From Lentzea kentuckyensis (lineage in GTDB: Bacteria > Actinomycetota > Actinomycetes > Mycobacteriales > Pseudonocardiaceae), in contig NZ_MUYM01000039.1 of NCBI RefSeq assembly GCF_002150765.1, forward strand, positions 1 through 32,472: a stretch of 32,472 nt of DNA. The letters run 5' to 3'. A program made the translations under genes and the position numbers. Shown one piece after another: positions 24,457 to 31,606 of the stretch. Within the stretch, counting starts at the first letter, position 1. Each line of letters opens with the position of its first letter. Under the pieces are notes generated by a model, which had not been told where the DNA came from, ran no database searches, and saw nothing but the letters and a program-made list of their open reading frames with translations.

Positions 24457-25797
24457 GTGGATCGGGGCGGCCCCGGAGCGCAGCATCGTCTGCCCGCGCA
24501 TCCGGCACCTCTGCTCTCCGCGCAGGACGTGGCCCTGGTCGCGTTCCACCGTCCCCCCTCGGGACAACGCGGGTACGACGCGGCTGAGGTGGACGCATTT
24601 CTCGACCGCGTCGAGGACACCATGCGCAGCAGAGACATCCTCACGCGCGAGGACGTGCTCAACGTCAAGTTCAGCAACGCGTCCCGGGATCCGGGCTACG
24701 ACGTCAACGAGGTCAACGTCTTCATGGAACTGGTGGCCGACACGCTGCGGTCCACTCCGCAACGCCAGCAGGCCTCAGCGCCCGCTCAGGGCGCGCACGC
24801 CACGTCGCAGGCACTCAGACCCGCGGTGCGACTTTCGCCCGACGACGTTGCCGCTGTGCGCTTCCACAAGCCCAGACCGGGGACCCGCGGCTACCACGAA
24901 GGCCAGATCGACGCTTTCCTCGACCGCATCGAGGCCACCCTGCGCGGCGCCGACAACCTGACCGCGCAACAGATCCAGGACGCCGTGTTCGGCGAGACGG
25001 CGCCCGGCACGTTCGGTTACGACGAAGAAGACGTCGACACGTTCCTCGACCTCGTCGTGCTGATGTTCGAAACCGCGCCGCCGCCGCTCAAGGGCACGCC
25101 GCCGCCACCGCCCAAAGCCGCGCCTCCGACGACTCAGCTGCCGCAGCTGCCGCAGCAACAGCAACGGCCCCAGCAGCGCCGTCCACAGCCCCAGCAGCGC
25201 CCTCAGCCGCCGCAACCGCAGGTGCAGCCGCCGGTGCAGCAGCCAGCGACGCCCAGGTCCGTCGACTCGCCGAAGCTCACCGCCGCGGACATCCGCAAGG
25301 TCGCGTTCCACCGTCCTCCCCGCGGCCGCCGCGGATACCAGGAGTCCCAGGTGGACGCCTTCCTCGACCGCATCGAGGCGACGTTGCTCGGCCAGGACAA
25401 CCTGACCGGCAAGGACATCCGGGACGTCCGGTTCTCGCGCCCGCTGATCGGCCGGCGCGGCTACGACGAGACCGAGGTGGACTCGTTCCTCGGCCAGATC
25501 GAACAGCAGCTCGCCGGACCGATGCGCAGCATGCCGCAGGTCAGGTCGTGGAAGGACCTGCGCCAGCTGCGGATCCCGCAGGCAGCGGCCGGCCAGCGCG
25601 GCTACCGCACCGCGCAGGTCGACCGGATGCTGGAGGAGATCGGCGTCGCGCTCGACGGCATGCTCGGGGCGACCTCCGAGGAGGTCATGAAGGCGCGCTT
25701 CAGCTACGCGCTGCTCTCCGGCCAGGGCTACGACACGTCGTTCATCGACGAACTGCTGCCCATGCTCGCGAACGAACTGCGTCGCCGAGGTCGATGA
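24457..25797 (+). CDS. Large DivI1A/DivIVA-like repeat protein with Pro/Gln linker
   Basis: A 446-aa protein of eight short repeats in four paired modules at about 20-97, 126-205, 273-352 and 363-442. Odd repeats read like FHRPPSGQRGYDAAEVDAFL (28-49); even ones like VRFSRPLIGRRGYDETEVDSF. Each ends in a helix such as DRIEATL. A linker almost purely Pro, Gln and Arg (about 206-268) separates modules 2 and 3. The family is related to the membrane-curvature region of DivIVA/Wag31, but its function is unknown; a scaffold at the pole or septum is inference. The GTG at 24457 is chosen because AGGAGGAGG ends six bases before it. The TGA is inside the terminator stem shared with the ABC-F gene. Confidence 0.88.
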   Translation: MDRGGPGAQHRLPAHPAPLLSAQDVALVAFHRPPSGQRGYDAAEVDAFLDRVEDTMRSRDILTREDVLNVKFSNASRDPGYDVNEVNVFMELVADTLRSTPQRQQASAPAQGAHATSQALRPAVRLSPDDVAAVRFHKPRPGTRGYHEGQIDAFLDRIEATLRGADNLTAQQIQDAVFGETAPGTFGYDEEDVDTFLDLVVLMFETAPPPLKGTPPPPPKAAPPTTQLPQLPQQQQRPQQRRPQPQQRPQPPQPQVQPPVQQPATPRSVDSPKLTAADIRKVAFHRPPRGRRGYQESQVDAFLDRIEATLLGQDNLTGKDIRDVRFSRPLIGRRGYDETEVDSFLGQIEQQLAGPMRSMPQVRSWKDLRQLRIPQAAAGQRGYRTAQVDRMLEEIGVALDGMLGATSEEVMKARFSYALLSGQGYDTSFIDELLPMLANELRRRGR

Positions 25798-25842
25798 AGG
25801 GACCCTTCCTCCACGTGAGGTGGAGCAAGGGTCCCTTCATCG
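25792..25842. terminator. Bidirectional terminator, 16-bp perfect stem
   Basis: CGATGAAGGGACCCTT (25792-25807) pairs perfectly with AAGGGTCCCTTCATCG (25827-25842). After one C-C mismatch an inner CTCCAC/GTGGAG stem closes on a five-base loop. The hairpin includes the stop codon of the + strand gene and ends at the stop codon of the convergent ABC-F gene. Confidence 0.85.
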
Positions 25843-27615
25843 TCAGCCCTCGACCACCTCGGCCGCGGCCATCCAGGCGGCCTCGACGTCGGTCTCCTCC
25901 GCCAGCACGGCACGGAGCTCGGCGTCGAGCTTCAGCAGCCGGTCCGGATCGGTCGCGGCCTCGGCCAGCGCGGCGTGCAGCTCGGCTTCCTTCTTGTGCA
26001 GCACCTCGAGCCGCCGCTCCAGCCTGGCCAGCTCCTTGCGGGCGGCGCGCTGGTCGGCGGCGTTCGACGGCGCCTTGTCGGTGGCTGGGCCGGCAGCGGC
26101 GCCTTCCCTGTCCCGCAACGAGTCCCGGCGCTTGAGGTACTCCTCGATGCCGCCGGGCAGGTCGGTCAGCTTGCCGTCACCGAACAACGCGACGACCTTG
26201 TCGCACACGCGCTCGACCAGGTAGCGGTCGTGCGAGATCACGACGAGCGTGCCGGCCCACGAGTCGAGCAGGTCTTCCAGCTGCTGCAACGTGTCGATGT
26301 CCAGGTCGTTCGTCGGCTCGTCGAGCAGCAGCACGTTCGGCTCGGCCATCAGCAACCGGCACAGCTGCAGCCGCCGCCGCTCGCCACCGGACAGGTCCGA
26401 CACCGGCGTCCACTGCTTCTGCGACGAGAACCCGAACCGCTCGCCCAGCTGCGAGGCCGACATCTCGTACTTGCCGAGCACGACCCGCCGCGCGATCTCC
26501 TCGATCGCCTCCAGCACGCGCATCGACCCGTCGAGGTCGAGCAGCTCCTGCGAGAGGTGCGCGATCTTCACGGTCTGGCCCTGGATCCGCTTGCCGGACT
26601 CGGCTTCGCGCTCCCCCGCCAGCAGCTTGAGCAGCGTCGTCTTGCCGGATCCGTTGACACCGACCAGACCGATCCGCTCACCGGGGCCGATGCGCCACGT
26701 CAGATCGCGGACCAGCACCCGGTCCGGAATGGACAGTGTCGCGTCCTCCAGCTCGATCACCGTGCGGCCCAGGCGCTTCTTGGCGAACGCGAGCAGCTCC
26801 ACGTTGTCCCGCAACGGCGGCACGTCCGCGATCAACGCCTCGGCGGCCTCGATCCGGTAGCGCGGCTTCGAGGTCCGCGCGGGCGCGCCACGGCGCAGCC
26901 ACGCGAGTTCCTTGCGCGCCAGGTTCTGCCGCTTCTCCTCGAGCACGTCGGCCAGCCGGGTGCGCTCGGCGCGGGCGTAGATCCAGTCGGCGTAGCCGCC
27001 CTCGTACTGCTCGACCTTGCCCTGCACGACTTCCCACGTGCGGTTGCAGACCGTGTCGAGGAACCACCGGTCGTGGGTGACGACCACGAGCGCGCACTTG
27101 CGGGCCAGCAGGTGCTCCGCGAGCCACCGCACGCCCTCGACGTCCAGGTGGTTCGTCGGCTCGTCCAGCACGAGCAGTTCGAGGTCCTGGATCAGCGCGG
27201 CCGCCAGTACGACGCGGCGCCGCTCGCCACCGGACATCGTGGAGACCACGGAGTCCAGTCCCAGCGCGGTGATCCCGAGTCCGTCCAAAATGGACCGAAC
27301 GCGGGCGTCAGAGGCCCACTCGTGCTCGGCGTCGAACCCGAGCGGGTCGATCACCGCGTTGCGCACGGTCGAGCCGTCCGGCAGCTCGGTCCGCTGCGTC
27401 ACGACGGCCATTCGCAGGTCCCGCGAGCGCGACACCCGGCCGTCGTCGGCGGGTTCCACCCCGGCCAGCACCTCGAGCAGCGTCGTCTTACCGCCACCGT
27501 TCAGGCCGACGACACCGATCCGGTCGCCCTCGTTGACGCCGAGCGACACGCCGTCGAGCAGCGGCCGGACGCCGAACGACTTCGACACGGACTCCAGGTT
27601 GACCAGGTTGGCCAT
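25843..27615 (-). CDS. ABC-F family ATPase (Uup-like, with C-terminal coiled coil)
   Basis: 590 aa, two ATPase domains and no membrane segments. Domain 1: Walker A GLNGGGKTT (about 37), signature MSGGERRR and LLVLDEPTNHLD. Domain 2: GVNGSGKTT, LSGGERRRLQL and LLLDEPTNDLD. ABC-F proteins bind the ribosomal E site and relieve stalling or displace antibiotics. The C-terminal 60-70 residues are a predicted coiled coil (RAARKELARLERRLEVLHKK), as in Uup rather than EttA. Between the two domains a charged linker (about 225-265) is the antibiotic-resistance or P-site probing region, but I cannot assign specificity. The ATG at 27615 is chosen for TGAGG five bases upstream. Located 65 bases after ispE. 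Confidence 0.93.
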   Translation of the reverse strand: MANLVNLESVSKSFGVRPLLDGVSLGVNEGDRIGVVGLNGGGKTTLLEVLAGVEPADDGRVSRSRDLRMAVVTQRTELPDGSTVRNAVIDPLGFDAEHEWASDARVRSILDGLGITALGLDSVVSTMSGGERRRVVLAAALIQDLELLVLDEPTNHLDVEGVRWLAEHLLARKCALVVVTHDRWFLDTVCNRTWEVVQGKVEQYEGGYADWIYARAERTRLADVLEEKRQNLARKELAWLRRGAPARTSKPRYRIEAAEALIADVPPLRDNVELLAFAKKRLGRTVIELEDATLSIPDRVLVRDLTWRIGPGERIGLVGVNGSGKTTLLKLLAGEREAESGKRIQGQTVKIAHLSQELLDLDGSMRVLEAIEEIARRVVLGKYEMSASQLGERFGFSSQKQWTPVSDLSGGERRRLQLCRLLMAEPNVLLLDEPTNDLDIDTLQQLEDLLDSWAGTLVVISHDRYLVERVCDKVVALFGDGKLTDLPGGIEEYLKRRDSLRDREGAAAGPATDKAPSNAADQRAARKELARLERRLEVLHKKEAELHAALAEAATDPDRLLKLDAELRAVLAEETDVEAAWMAAAEVVEG

Positions 27616-27680
27616 CAAAACCTCACGACTAGTAAGAAACTGCCCGGTGCAGGCTACCCAGGCAGGCAAAGCCCCCGTGG

Positions 27681-28646
27681 CTACGCGTGTACCTCAGGCG
27701 GCGTGGGCTTGGGCTCTTCGGTCGTGATGACGCGTGCGCCGGGCACCGGGCCGTGTGCGACGCGAACCGTGCGGCACACACCGGCGCCGGCCAGTTCGGC
27801 AGCCACGCGCACCGCCGTGTCGCCGTCTTCGCACAGGAACGCCGTCGTGGGGCCGGAACCGGACACGATGCCGGCCAACGCGCCCGCGTCGACGCCCGCG
27901 CGGAGCGTGCGGCGCAGGTTCGGCCGCAGAGACACGGCGGCGGCTTGCAGGTCGTTGCCGAGCAGCAGAGCGAGCTGGCGGGGGTCGCCGGAGGACAGTC
28001 CCTCCAGCACCGCCTCGACCGGGCCGACGCGCGGCGGATCTCCCTCGGCGCGCAGGCGGTCCAGCTCGTCGAAGACGTCCGGAGTGGACAGTCCACGCCG
28101 GTCGAACGCGAGCACCCAGTGGAACTGGTGGCGGCCCAGCACCGGCACGATCCGTTCGCCGCGGCCCGTACCGAGCGCGGTCGCGCCGTACAGAGCGAAG
28201 GGGACGTCCGCGCCGAGCTTCCCGGCCAGTTCGGCCAGCTCGTCGCGGCTGATCTCCAACCGCCACAACGAAGAGAGGCCGACCAGCGCCGCGGCCGCGT
28301 CCGCGCTGCCGCCCGCCATGCCGCCCGCGACGGGGATGGCCTTGCGGATGACGACGCGGACCTTGGGGTCGTCCGGGTCCTTGCCCACGTGCGCCGCGAG
28401 CAGCCGGACCGCGCGCCAGGCGAGGTTCGAGGCTCCGGTGGGCACCTGGTCGGCGCCCTCGCCGTGGACCTCCACGCCGGGCTCGTCGGCCACCGCGACG
28501 GTGACCTCGTCGACCAGTGACAGCGCCTGGAAGATGGTCACCAGGTCGTGATAGCCGTCCGGGCGCACGTCACCGACGGCCAGGTGCAGGTTGACCTTGG
28601 CCGGGACGCGAACTGTGACCGGGGGTGGAACGACTGCGAGCACCAT
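27681..28646 (-). CDS. ispE: 4-diphosphocytidyl-2-C-methyl-D-erythritol kinase
   Basis: 321 aa; ATP-dependent phosphorylation step in the MEP pathway for isoprenoid precursors. Residues: PAKVNLHLAVGDVRPDGYHDL at 15-35 with the substrate-binding Lys and the GYH motif, the GHMP-kinase glycine loop PVAGGMAGGSADAAAAL (105-121), LGADVPFAL and the C-terminal SGSGPTTAFL. The usual start is ATG at 28646, but the -10-like TAGGCT ends only three bases before it. The next codon is GTG at 28643, exactly six bases after that box, so a leaderless GTG start is possible. Adjacent to ksgA in many actinobacteria; here the met importer operon is inserted between them. Confidence 0.95.
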   Translation of the reverse strand: MVLAVVPPPVTVRVPAKVNLHLAVGDVRPDGYHDLVTIFQALSLVDEVTVAVADEPGVEVHGEGADQVPTGASNLAWRAVRLLAAHVGKDPDDPKVRVVIRKAIPVAGGMAGGSADAAAALVGLSSLWRLEISRDELAELAGKLGADVPFALYGATALGTGRGERIVPVLGRHQFHWVLAFDRRGLSTPDVFDELDRLRAEGDPPRVGPVEAVLEGLSSGDPRQLALLLGNDLQAAAVSLRPNLRRTLRAGVDAGALAGIVSGSGPTTAFLCEDGDTAVRVAAELAGAGVCRTVRVAHGPVPGARVITTEEPKPTPPEVHA

Positions 28647-28649
28647 GTC

Positions 28650-28655
28650 AGCCTA
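28650..28655 (-). promoter_or_regulatory. -10 box of ispE
   Basis: TAGGCT (minus strand) within GTAGGCTGAC, the same ten bases as before the TetR gene. It is three bases before the ATG and six before the in-frame GTG second codon. Confidence 0.4.
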
Positions 28656-28665
28656 CGGGCGTTCT

Positions 28666-28680
28666 GGAGTCCCGGACTCC
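28666..28680 (-). terminator. Small hairpin between metQ and ispE
   Basis: GGAGTC and GACTCC pair around a three-base loop (28666-28671 with 28675-28680), 20 bases after the metQ stop. Short stem and no T-run, so it is a weak candidate. Confidence 0.35.
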
Positions 28681-28700
28681 TCCCCCGGTCACTGCCGCTC

Positions 28701-29498
28701 TCAAACCGGGATGACCGAACCGTTGAAGGTCTGCTTGATGTAGTCCTTGACCTGCTGCGATCCGAGCAGCTCCGCCAGCTCGCGGATGCGCTTGTCGTCC
28801 TTGAGCTCCGTGCGGGTGACCAGGCCGTTCGCGTTCGGGTTGCCCTCGGCCTTCTCCAGCGCGAGCGAGTCGGTGGCCGGCTTGAGGCCCGCGTCGATCG
28901 CGTAGTTGCCGTTGATCACCGACGCGTCGGTGTCCTCCAGCGACCGGGGCAGCTGAGCGGCCTCCAGCGGCACGAACTGCAGGTTCTTGGGGTTCTCCGC
29001 GATGTCGCGGACGGTCGGCTGGTCCACGGCCTTGAGCTTGATCAGGCCGTTCGCCTCGAGCAGCTTGAGCCCGCGCGCCTCGTTCGTGGCGTCGTTGGCC
29101 AGCGCGACCTTGGCACCCGAGGGCAGCTCGTCGAGCTTCTTGACCTTCTTCGAGTAGAGGCCCAGCGGCTCGACGTGGACGGGCTGCACCCACTCGACCT
29201 TGGCGCCGCTCTCCGAGGTGTACGTCTCCAGGTACGGGACGGTCTGGAAGTAGTTGGCGTCGAGCGAACCGTCGACCAGCGCGGTGTTCGGCTGCACGTA
29301 GTCGGTGAACTCGACGACCTCGATCTTCAGACCCTTCTGCGCGGCGAGGTTGTCGGCCACGTACTTGAGGATCTGGGCGTGCGGAACAGGCGAGACACCG
29401 ACCTTGAGGGTGTCGGACGCGCTGGCACCGGACGAGCAAGCGGACAAAGCAGTCACAGCGGTCAAAGCGACTGCGATCAGGGCAGCACGAATACGCAT
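28701..29498 (-). CDS. metQ: Methionine ABC transporter substrate-binding lipoprotein MetQ
   Basis: 265 aa, NlpA/MetQ family. The lipoprotein signal ends in LSAC with Cys21. The mature domain begins LKVGVSPVPHAQILKYVADN, the family's usual opening, and continues FTDYVQPNTALVDGSLDANYFQTVPYL and NDATNEARGLKLLE, which line the methionine pocket in characterised members. It captures methionine outside the membrane and delivers it to MetI/MetN. The ATG at 29498 is chosen for AAAGGA six bases upstream; the frame is open further back into the gap. Third gene of metN-metI-metQ, 28 bases after metI. Confidence 0.93.
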   Translation of the reverse strand: MRIRAALIAVALTAVTALSACSSGASASDTLKVGVSPVPHAQILKYVADNLAAQKGLKIEVVEFTDYVQPNTALVDGSLDANYFQTVPYLETYTSESGAKVEWVQPVHVEPLGLYSKKVKKLDELPSGAKVALANDATNEARGLKLLEANGLIKLKAVDQPTVRDIAENPKNLQFVPLEAAQLPRSLEDTDASVINGNYAIDAGLKPATDSLALEKAEGNPNANGLVTRTELKDDKRIRELAELLGSQQVKDYIKQTFNGSVIPV

Positions 29499-29526
29499 TA
29501 CGTTCCTTTTGAGAATTTCTACGGGG

Positions 29527-30210
29527 TCAGACGGAGGCGTGCCGGCGCCGGTCGGACGCACGGGCGGCACGGGTGAAACCGAGTTGGATCACCGTGGTGA
29601 GCACGGCGAGCCAGGCGACGGTGCTCCACAGGATCCGGTCGTTGAAGCGCTGGTAGCCCTCGCGGATCGCGAGGTCACCGAGGCCGCCACCACCGATCAC
29701 GCCGGCCATCGCCGAGTACCCGATCAGGGCGATCACGGTGACGCCGATGGCGTTGATCAGCGCGGGCAACGACTCGCGGATGAGCACGCTGCGCACGATC
29801 CTCAACGTCGAGGCGCCGGTGGTGATCGCGGCCTCGACCACGGTCACGTGCACCTCGGACAGGATGTTCTGCACGAGCCGCCCCACGAACGGGATGGCGC
29901 CCACGGCCAGCGGCACGATGACCGCCGTGCTGCCGATGGAGCCGCCCACGATCAGACGGGTGACGGACGTCAGCGCGACGAGCAGCACGATGAACGGCAT
30001 CGAGCGGCCCAGGTCGGTGATGAAGCTCAGGACGCGGTGCACCGTGACGTTCGGCCGCAACCCACCCTTGGCGGTGAGCTGCAGCCAAACACCTACGGGA
30101 ACTCCCAGTGCGGTGGCGATGACGGTGGAAACGCCGACCATGTACAGCGTTTCGCCGGTGGCCTCGACGAGGTAGCTGACGACGTCGGACCAGGGTGTAG
30201 CAGACCTCAC
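29527..30210 (-). CDS. metI: Methionine ABC transporter permease MetI
   Basis: 227 aa, five or so membrane helices. The permease coupling motif is present as EAAITTGASTLRIVRSVLIRE (about 135-155), where the EAA loop docks on MetN. LGRSMPFIVLLVALTSVTRLIVG and YSAMAGVIGGGGLGDLAIREGYQRF are typical of MetI. The GTG start at 30210 overlaps the metN stop as GTGA, implying coupled translation; the longer frame would run inside metN. With MetN2 and MetQ it forms the D-methionine/L-methionine importer. Confidence 0.94.
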   Translation of the reverse strand: MRSATPWSDVVSYLVEATGETLYMVGVSTVIATALGVPVGVWLQLTAKGGLRPNVTVHRVLSFITDLGRSMPFIVLLVALTSVTRLIVGGSIGSTAVIVPLAVGAIPFVGRLVQNILSEVHVTVVEAAITTGASTLRIVRSVLIRESLPALINAIGVTVIALIGYSAMAGVIGGGGLGDLAIREGYQRFNDRILWSTVAWLAVLTTVIQLGFTRAARASDRRRHASV

Positions 30211-31205
30211 GCAGCTACTCCCTGCGGTCCCTTCAGGGACCTCTGCACCGCACCGCCGGCCTCGCCGATCCACTCGAGCGCGGAGTCGGAGCGCTCGCCG
30301 TTCAGGCCGAGACGGAACCGTGCGACCGGGGTCTCGCCCAGACGCGTGAGGCCACCGCCGACGATGTTGAGCTCGACGCCGAACCGGTGCGCGGCCTCGG
30401 GCAGCAACGCGCCGACCGCGGCGAACCCGACGAGCACGACGTCCGCGACACGGTCGTAGTTGCTCTCGTTGATCGGGTTCAGGTCGACGGCGGGCAGCAG
30501 CGCACTGCTCGTGCGGCTCGCGGCGTCGTTGACCAGGTCGAGGACCTTGCCGTGCTCGACAACACGACCCTGCTCCAGTACCGCGACGTCATCGCAAATC
30601 TTGCGGACCACGCCCATGTCGTGCGTGACGACGAGAACGGTCACACCCAGCTCAGCGCGCGCACGGTCGAGCACGGTCAGCACGGAACCGGTGGTCTCCG
30701 GGTCGAGTGCGGACGTCGGCTCGTCAGCGAGCAGCACAGAGGGGTTCGCGGCGAGCGCCCGCGCCACGGCGATGCGCTGGCGCTGCCCGCCGGACAGCTG
30801 GTCGGGGTAGGCGGCGGCCTTGTCGGTCAGCCCGACGAGGTCCAGCAGCTCGCCGACCCTCGTCCGCCGCTGCGGCCCAGGCACGCCGGCACTTTCGAGC
30901 GGCAGCGCGATGTTGCCGGCCGCCGTGCGCTGCCGGAGAAGCGAATCCCCTTGCGGCACAACGCCGATCTGCCTGCGAGCGGCCCTCAGGGCCGACCCGT
31001 CGAGGCTGGTGATGTCGGTGCCGTCGACGCGGATGGCGCCCGAGTCGGGACGCTCCAGCAGCGCAACGCAACGAGCGAGCGTCGACTTGCCGGCCCCGCT
31101 CGGGCCGACGACGCCGAGCACGGTGCCCGCTTCGACGTCGAGGGTCACGCCGTTCAGGGCGTTGACACCCTGGAAGGACTTGGTGAGGTTTTCGACAGTG
31201 ATCAC
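30207..31205 (-). CDS. metN: Methionine ABC transporter ATP-binding protein MetN
   Basis: 332 aa. ATPase motifs: Walker A GPSGAGKST (about 34-42), Q-loop VVPQGDSLL, signature LSGGQRQRIAVARAL, Walker B VLLADEPTSALD and the switch His in VVTHDMG. The C-terminal about 85 residues are the NIL/ACT-like domain (VLVGFAAVGALLPEAAHRFGVELNIVGGG), which binds methionine and inhibits transport in characterised MetN. The GTG at 31205 is chosen because GGAG lies five bases upstream; an open GTG at 31238 would add 11 residues but has no ribosome-binding site. Heads metNIQ behind a SAM riboswitch and leader peptide. Confidence 0.94.
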   Translation of the reverse strand: MITVENLTKSFQGVNALNGVTLDVEAGTVLGVVGPSGAGKSTLARCVALLERPDSGAIRVDGTDITSLDGSALRAARRQIGVVPQGDSLLRQRTAAGNIALPLESAGVPGPQRRTRVGELLDLVGLTDKAAAYPDQLSGGQRQRIAVARALAANPSVLLADEPTSALDPETTGSVLTVLDRARAELGVTVLVVTHDMGVVRKICDDVAVLEQGRVVEHGKVLDLVNDAASRTSSALLPAVDLNPINESNYDRVADVVLVGFAAVGALLPEAAHRFGVELNIVGGGLTRLGETPVARFRLGLNGERSDSALEWIGEAGGAVQRSLKGPQGVAA

Positions 31206-31230
31206 ATCTGCTCCACGGCTGCGCGCGACG

Positions 31231-31282
31231 GCACACACGCCTCTTGGGCTGTGCGCGATCGGAGTTCTGCTCAGGTGTGTGC
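31231..31282 (-). promoter_or_regulatory. Long-range stem just before metN
   Basis: GCACACAC and GTGTGTGC (31282-31275 and 31238-31231, minus-strand order) pair perfectly over eight bases with about 36 bases between them, 25 bases upstream of the metN GTG. It could be part of the expression platform between the leader peptide and metN, by acting as an attenuator or by shielding the metN start region. Confidence 0.4.
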
Positions 31283-31331
31283 GCCCCTCGTGTTTGGAGA
31301 GGGCCGCGTCAAAGGACTTTGAGAAGGCGCC

Positions 31332-31418
31332 TTAGACGAGGTGGCGACGACATGCAGATGCGGTGCGACGGCACTGGTCGACAACTCGACGGCGCGTCAG
31401 CATTCGCGTGGTACCCAT
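31332..31418 (-). CDS. 28-aa Arg-rich leader peptide with two Cys, upstream of metN
   Basis: A short open frame from ATG 31418 to TAA 31332 behind a textbook ribosome-binding site (GGAGG, five bases upstream). The peptide starts MGTTRMLTRRRVVD and ends QCRRTASACRRHLV; Cys are at positions 16 and 23, with eight Arg plus a His. It resembles the short actinobacterial putative leader peptides (LTRRRHVDLxRxxS..C type) found upstream of sulfur-metabolism genes. It is followed after 126 bases by metN. The GG of its Shine-Dalgarno is shared with the 3' strand of the riboswitch closing stem, so ligand binding could reduce its translation. Likely regulatory rather than functional as a protein. Confidence 0.72.
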   Translation of the reverse strand: MGTTRMLTRRRVVDQCRRTASACRRHLV

Positions 31419-31426
31419 GTGATCCT

Positions 31427-31514
31427 CCATCGGTCCTGGCGTTAGCACCTGCCCGCATCCAGCGGGTGGTTGCTGCGACGTCGTAGAGCCAGGTCTCTCA
31501 ATCGCTCCGGATGG
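31427..31514 (-). promoter_or_regulatory. SAM riboswitch aptamer (S-box clan, lacking a P4 hairpin)
   Basis: Read on the minus strand. P1: CCATcCGG (31514-31507) with CCGATGG (31433-31427). P2: GCGA (31505-31502) with TCGC (31478-31475), and an inner AGAG/CTCT hairpin. The P2 loop CCTGG (31493-31489) pairs with CCAGG (31439-31435) as the S-box pseudoknot. Conserved AGCAACC (31474-31468), P3 CCCGC/GCGGG and AGGTGCTAA (31450-31442) match SAM-I aptamers. No P4 hairpin follows, which resembles SAM-IV or the SAM-I/IV variant. It precedes the metNIQ operon, the expected target. P1 shares two bases with the leader-peptide Shine-Dalgarno. Confidence 0.9.
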
Positions 31515-31587
31515 CACTTAGCAGTCAACCGGACGGACGTTCGGTTGCGCAAGCCAGATTCGGATTCGTTCGACAGATCACACTGAT

Positions 31588-31606
31588 GGCCGAAGGATCC
31601 CCGGCC
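31588..31606 (-). terminator. Weak hairpin at the end of ksgA
   Basis: GGCCG and CGGCC pair around a nine-base loop, overlapping the ksgA stop codon. The remaining 31515-31587 probably holds the promoter of the met operon; a TGC-TAAGTG sequence (31523-31515) could be an extended -10, but this is weak. Confidence 0.3.

Noticed and set aside
25975..28551. 858-aa open frame antisense to the ABC-F and ispE genes
   Set aside because: Shadow of two well-identified genes; crosses their intergenic region with low-complexity composition.
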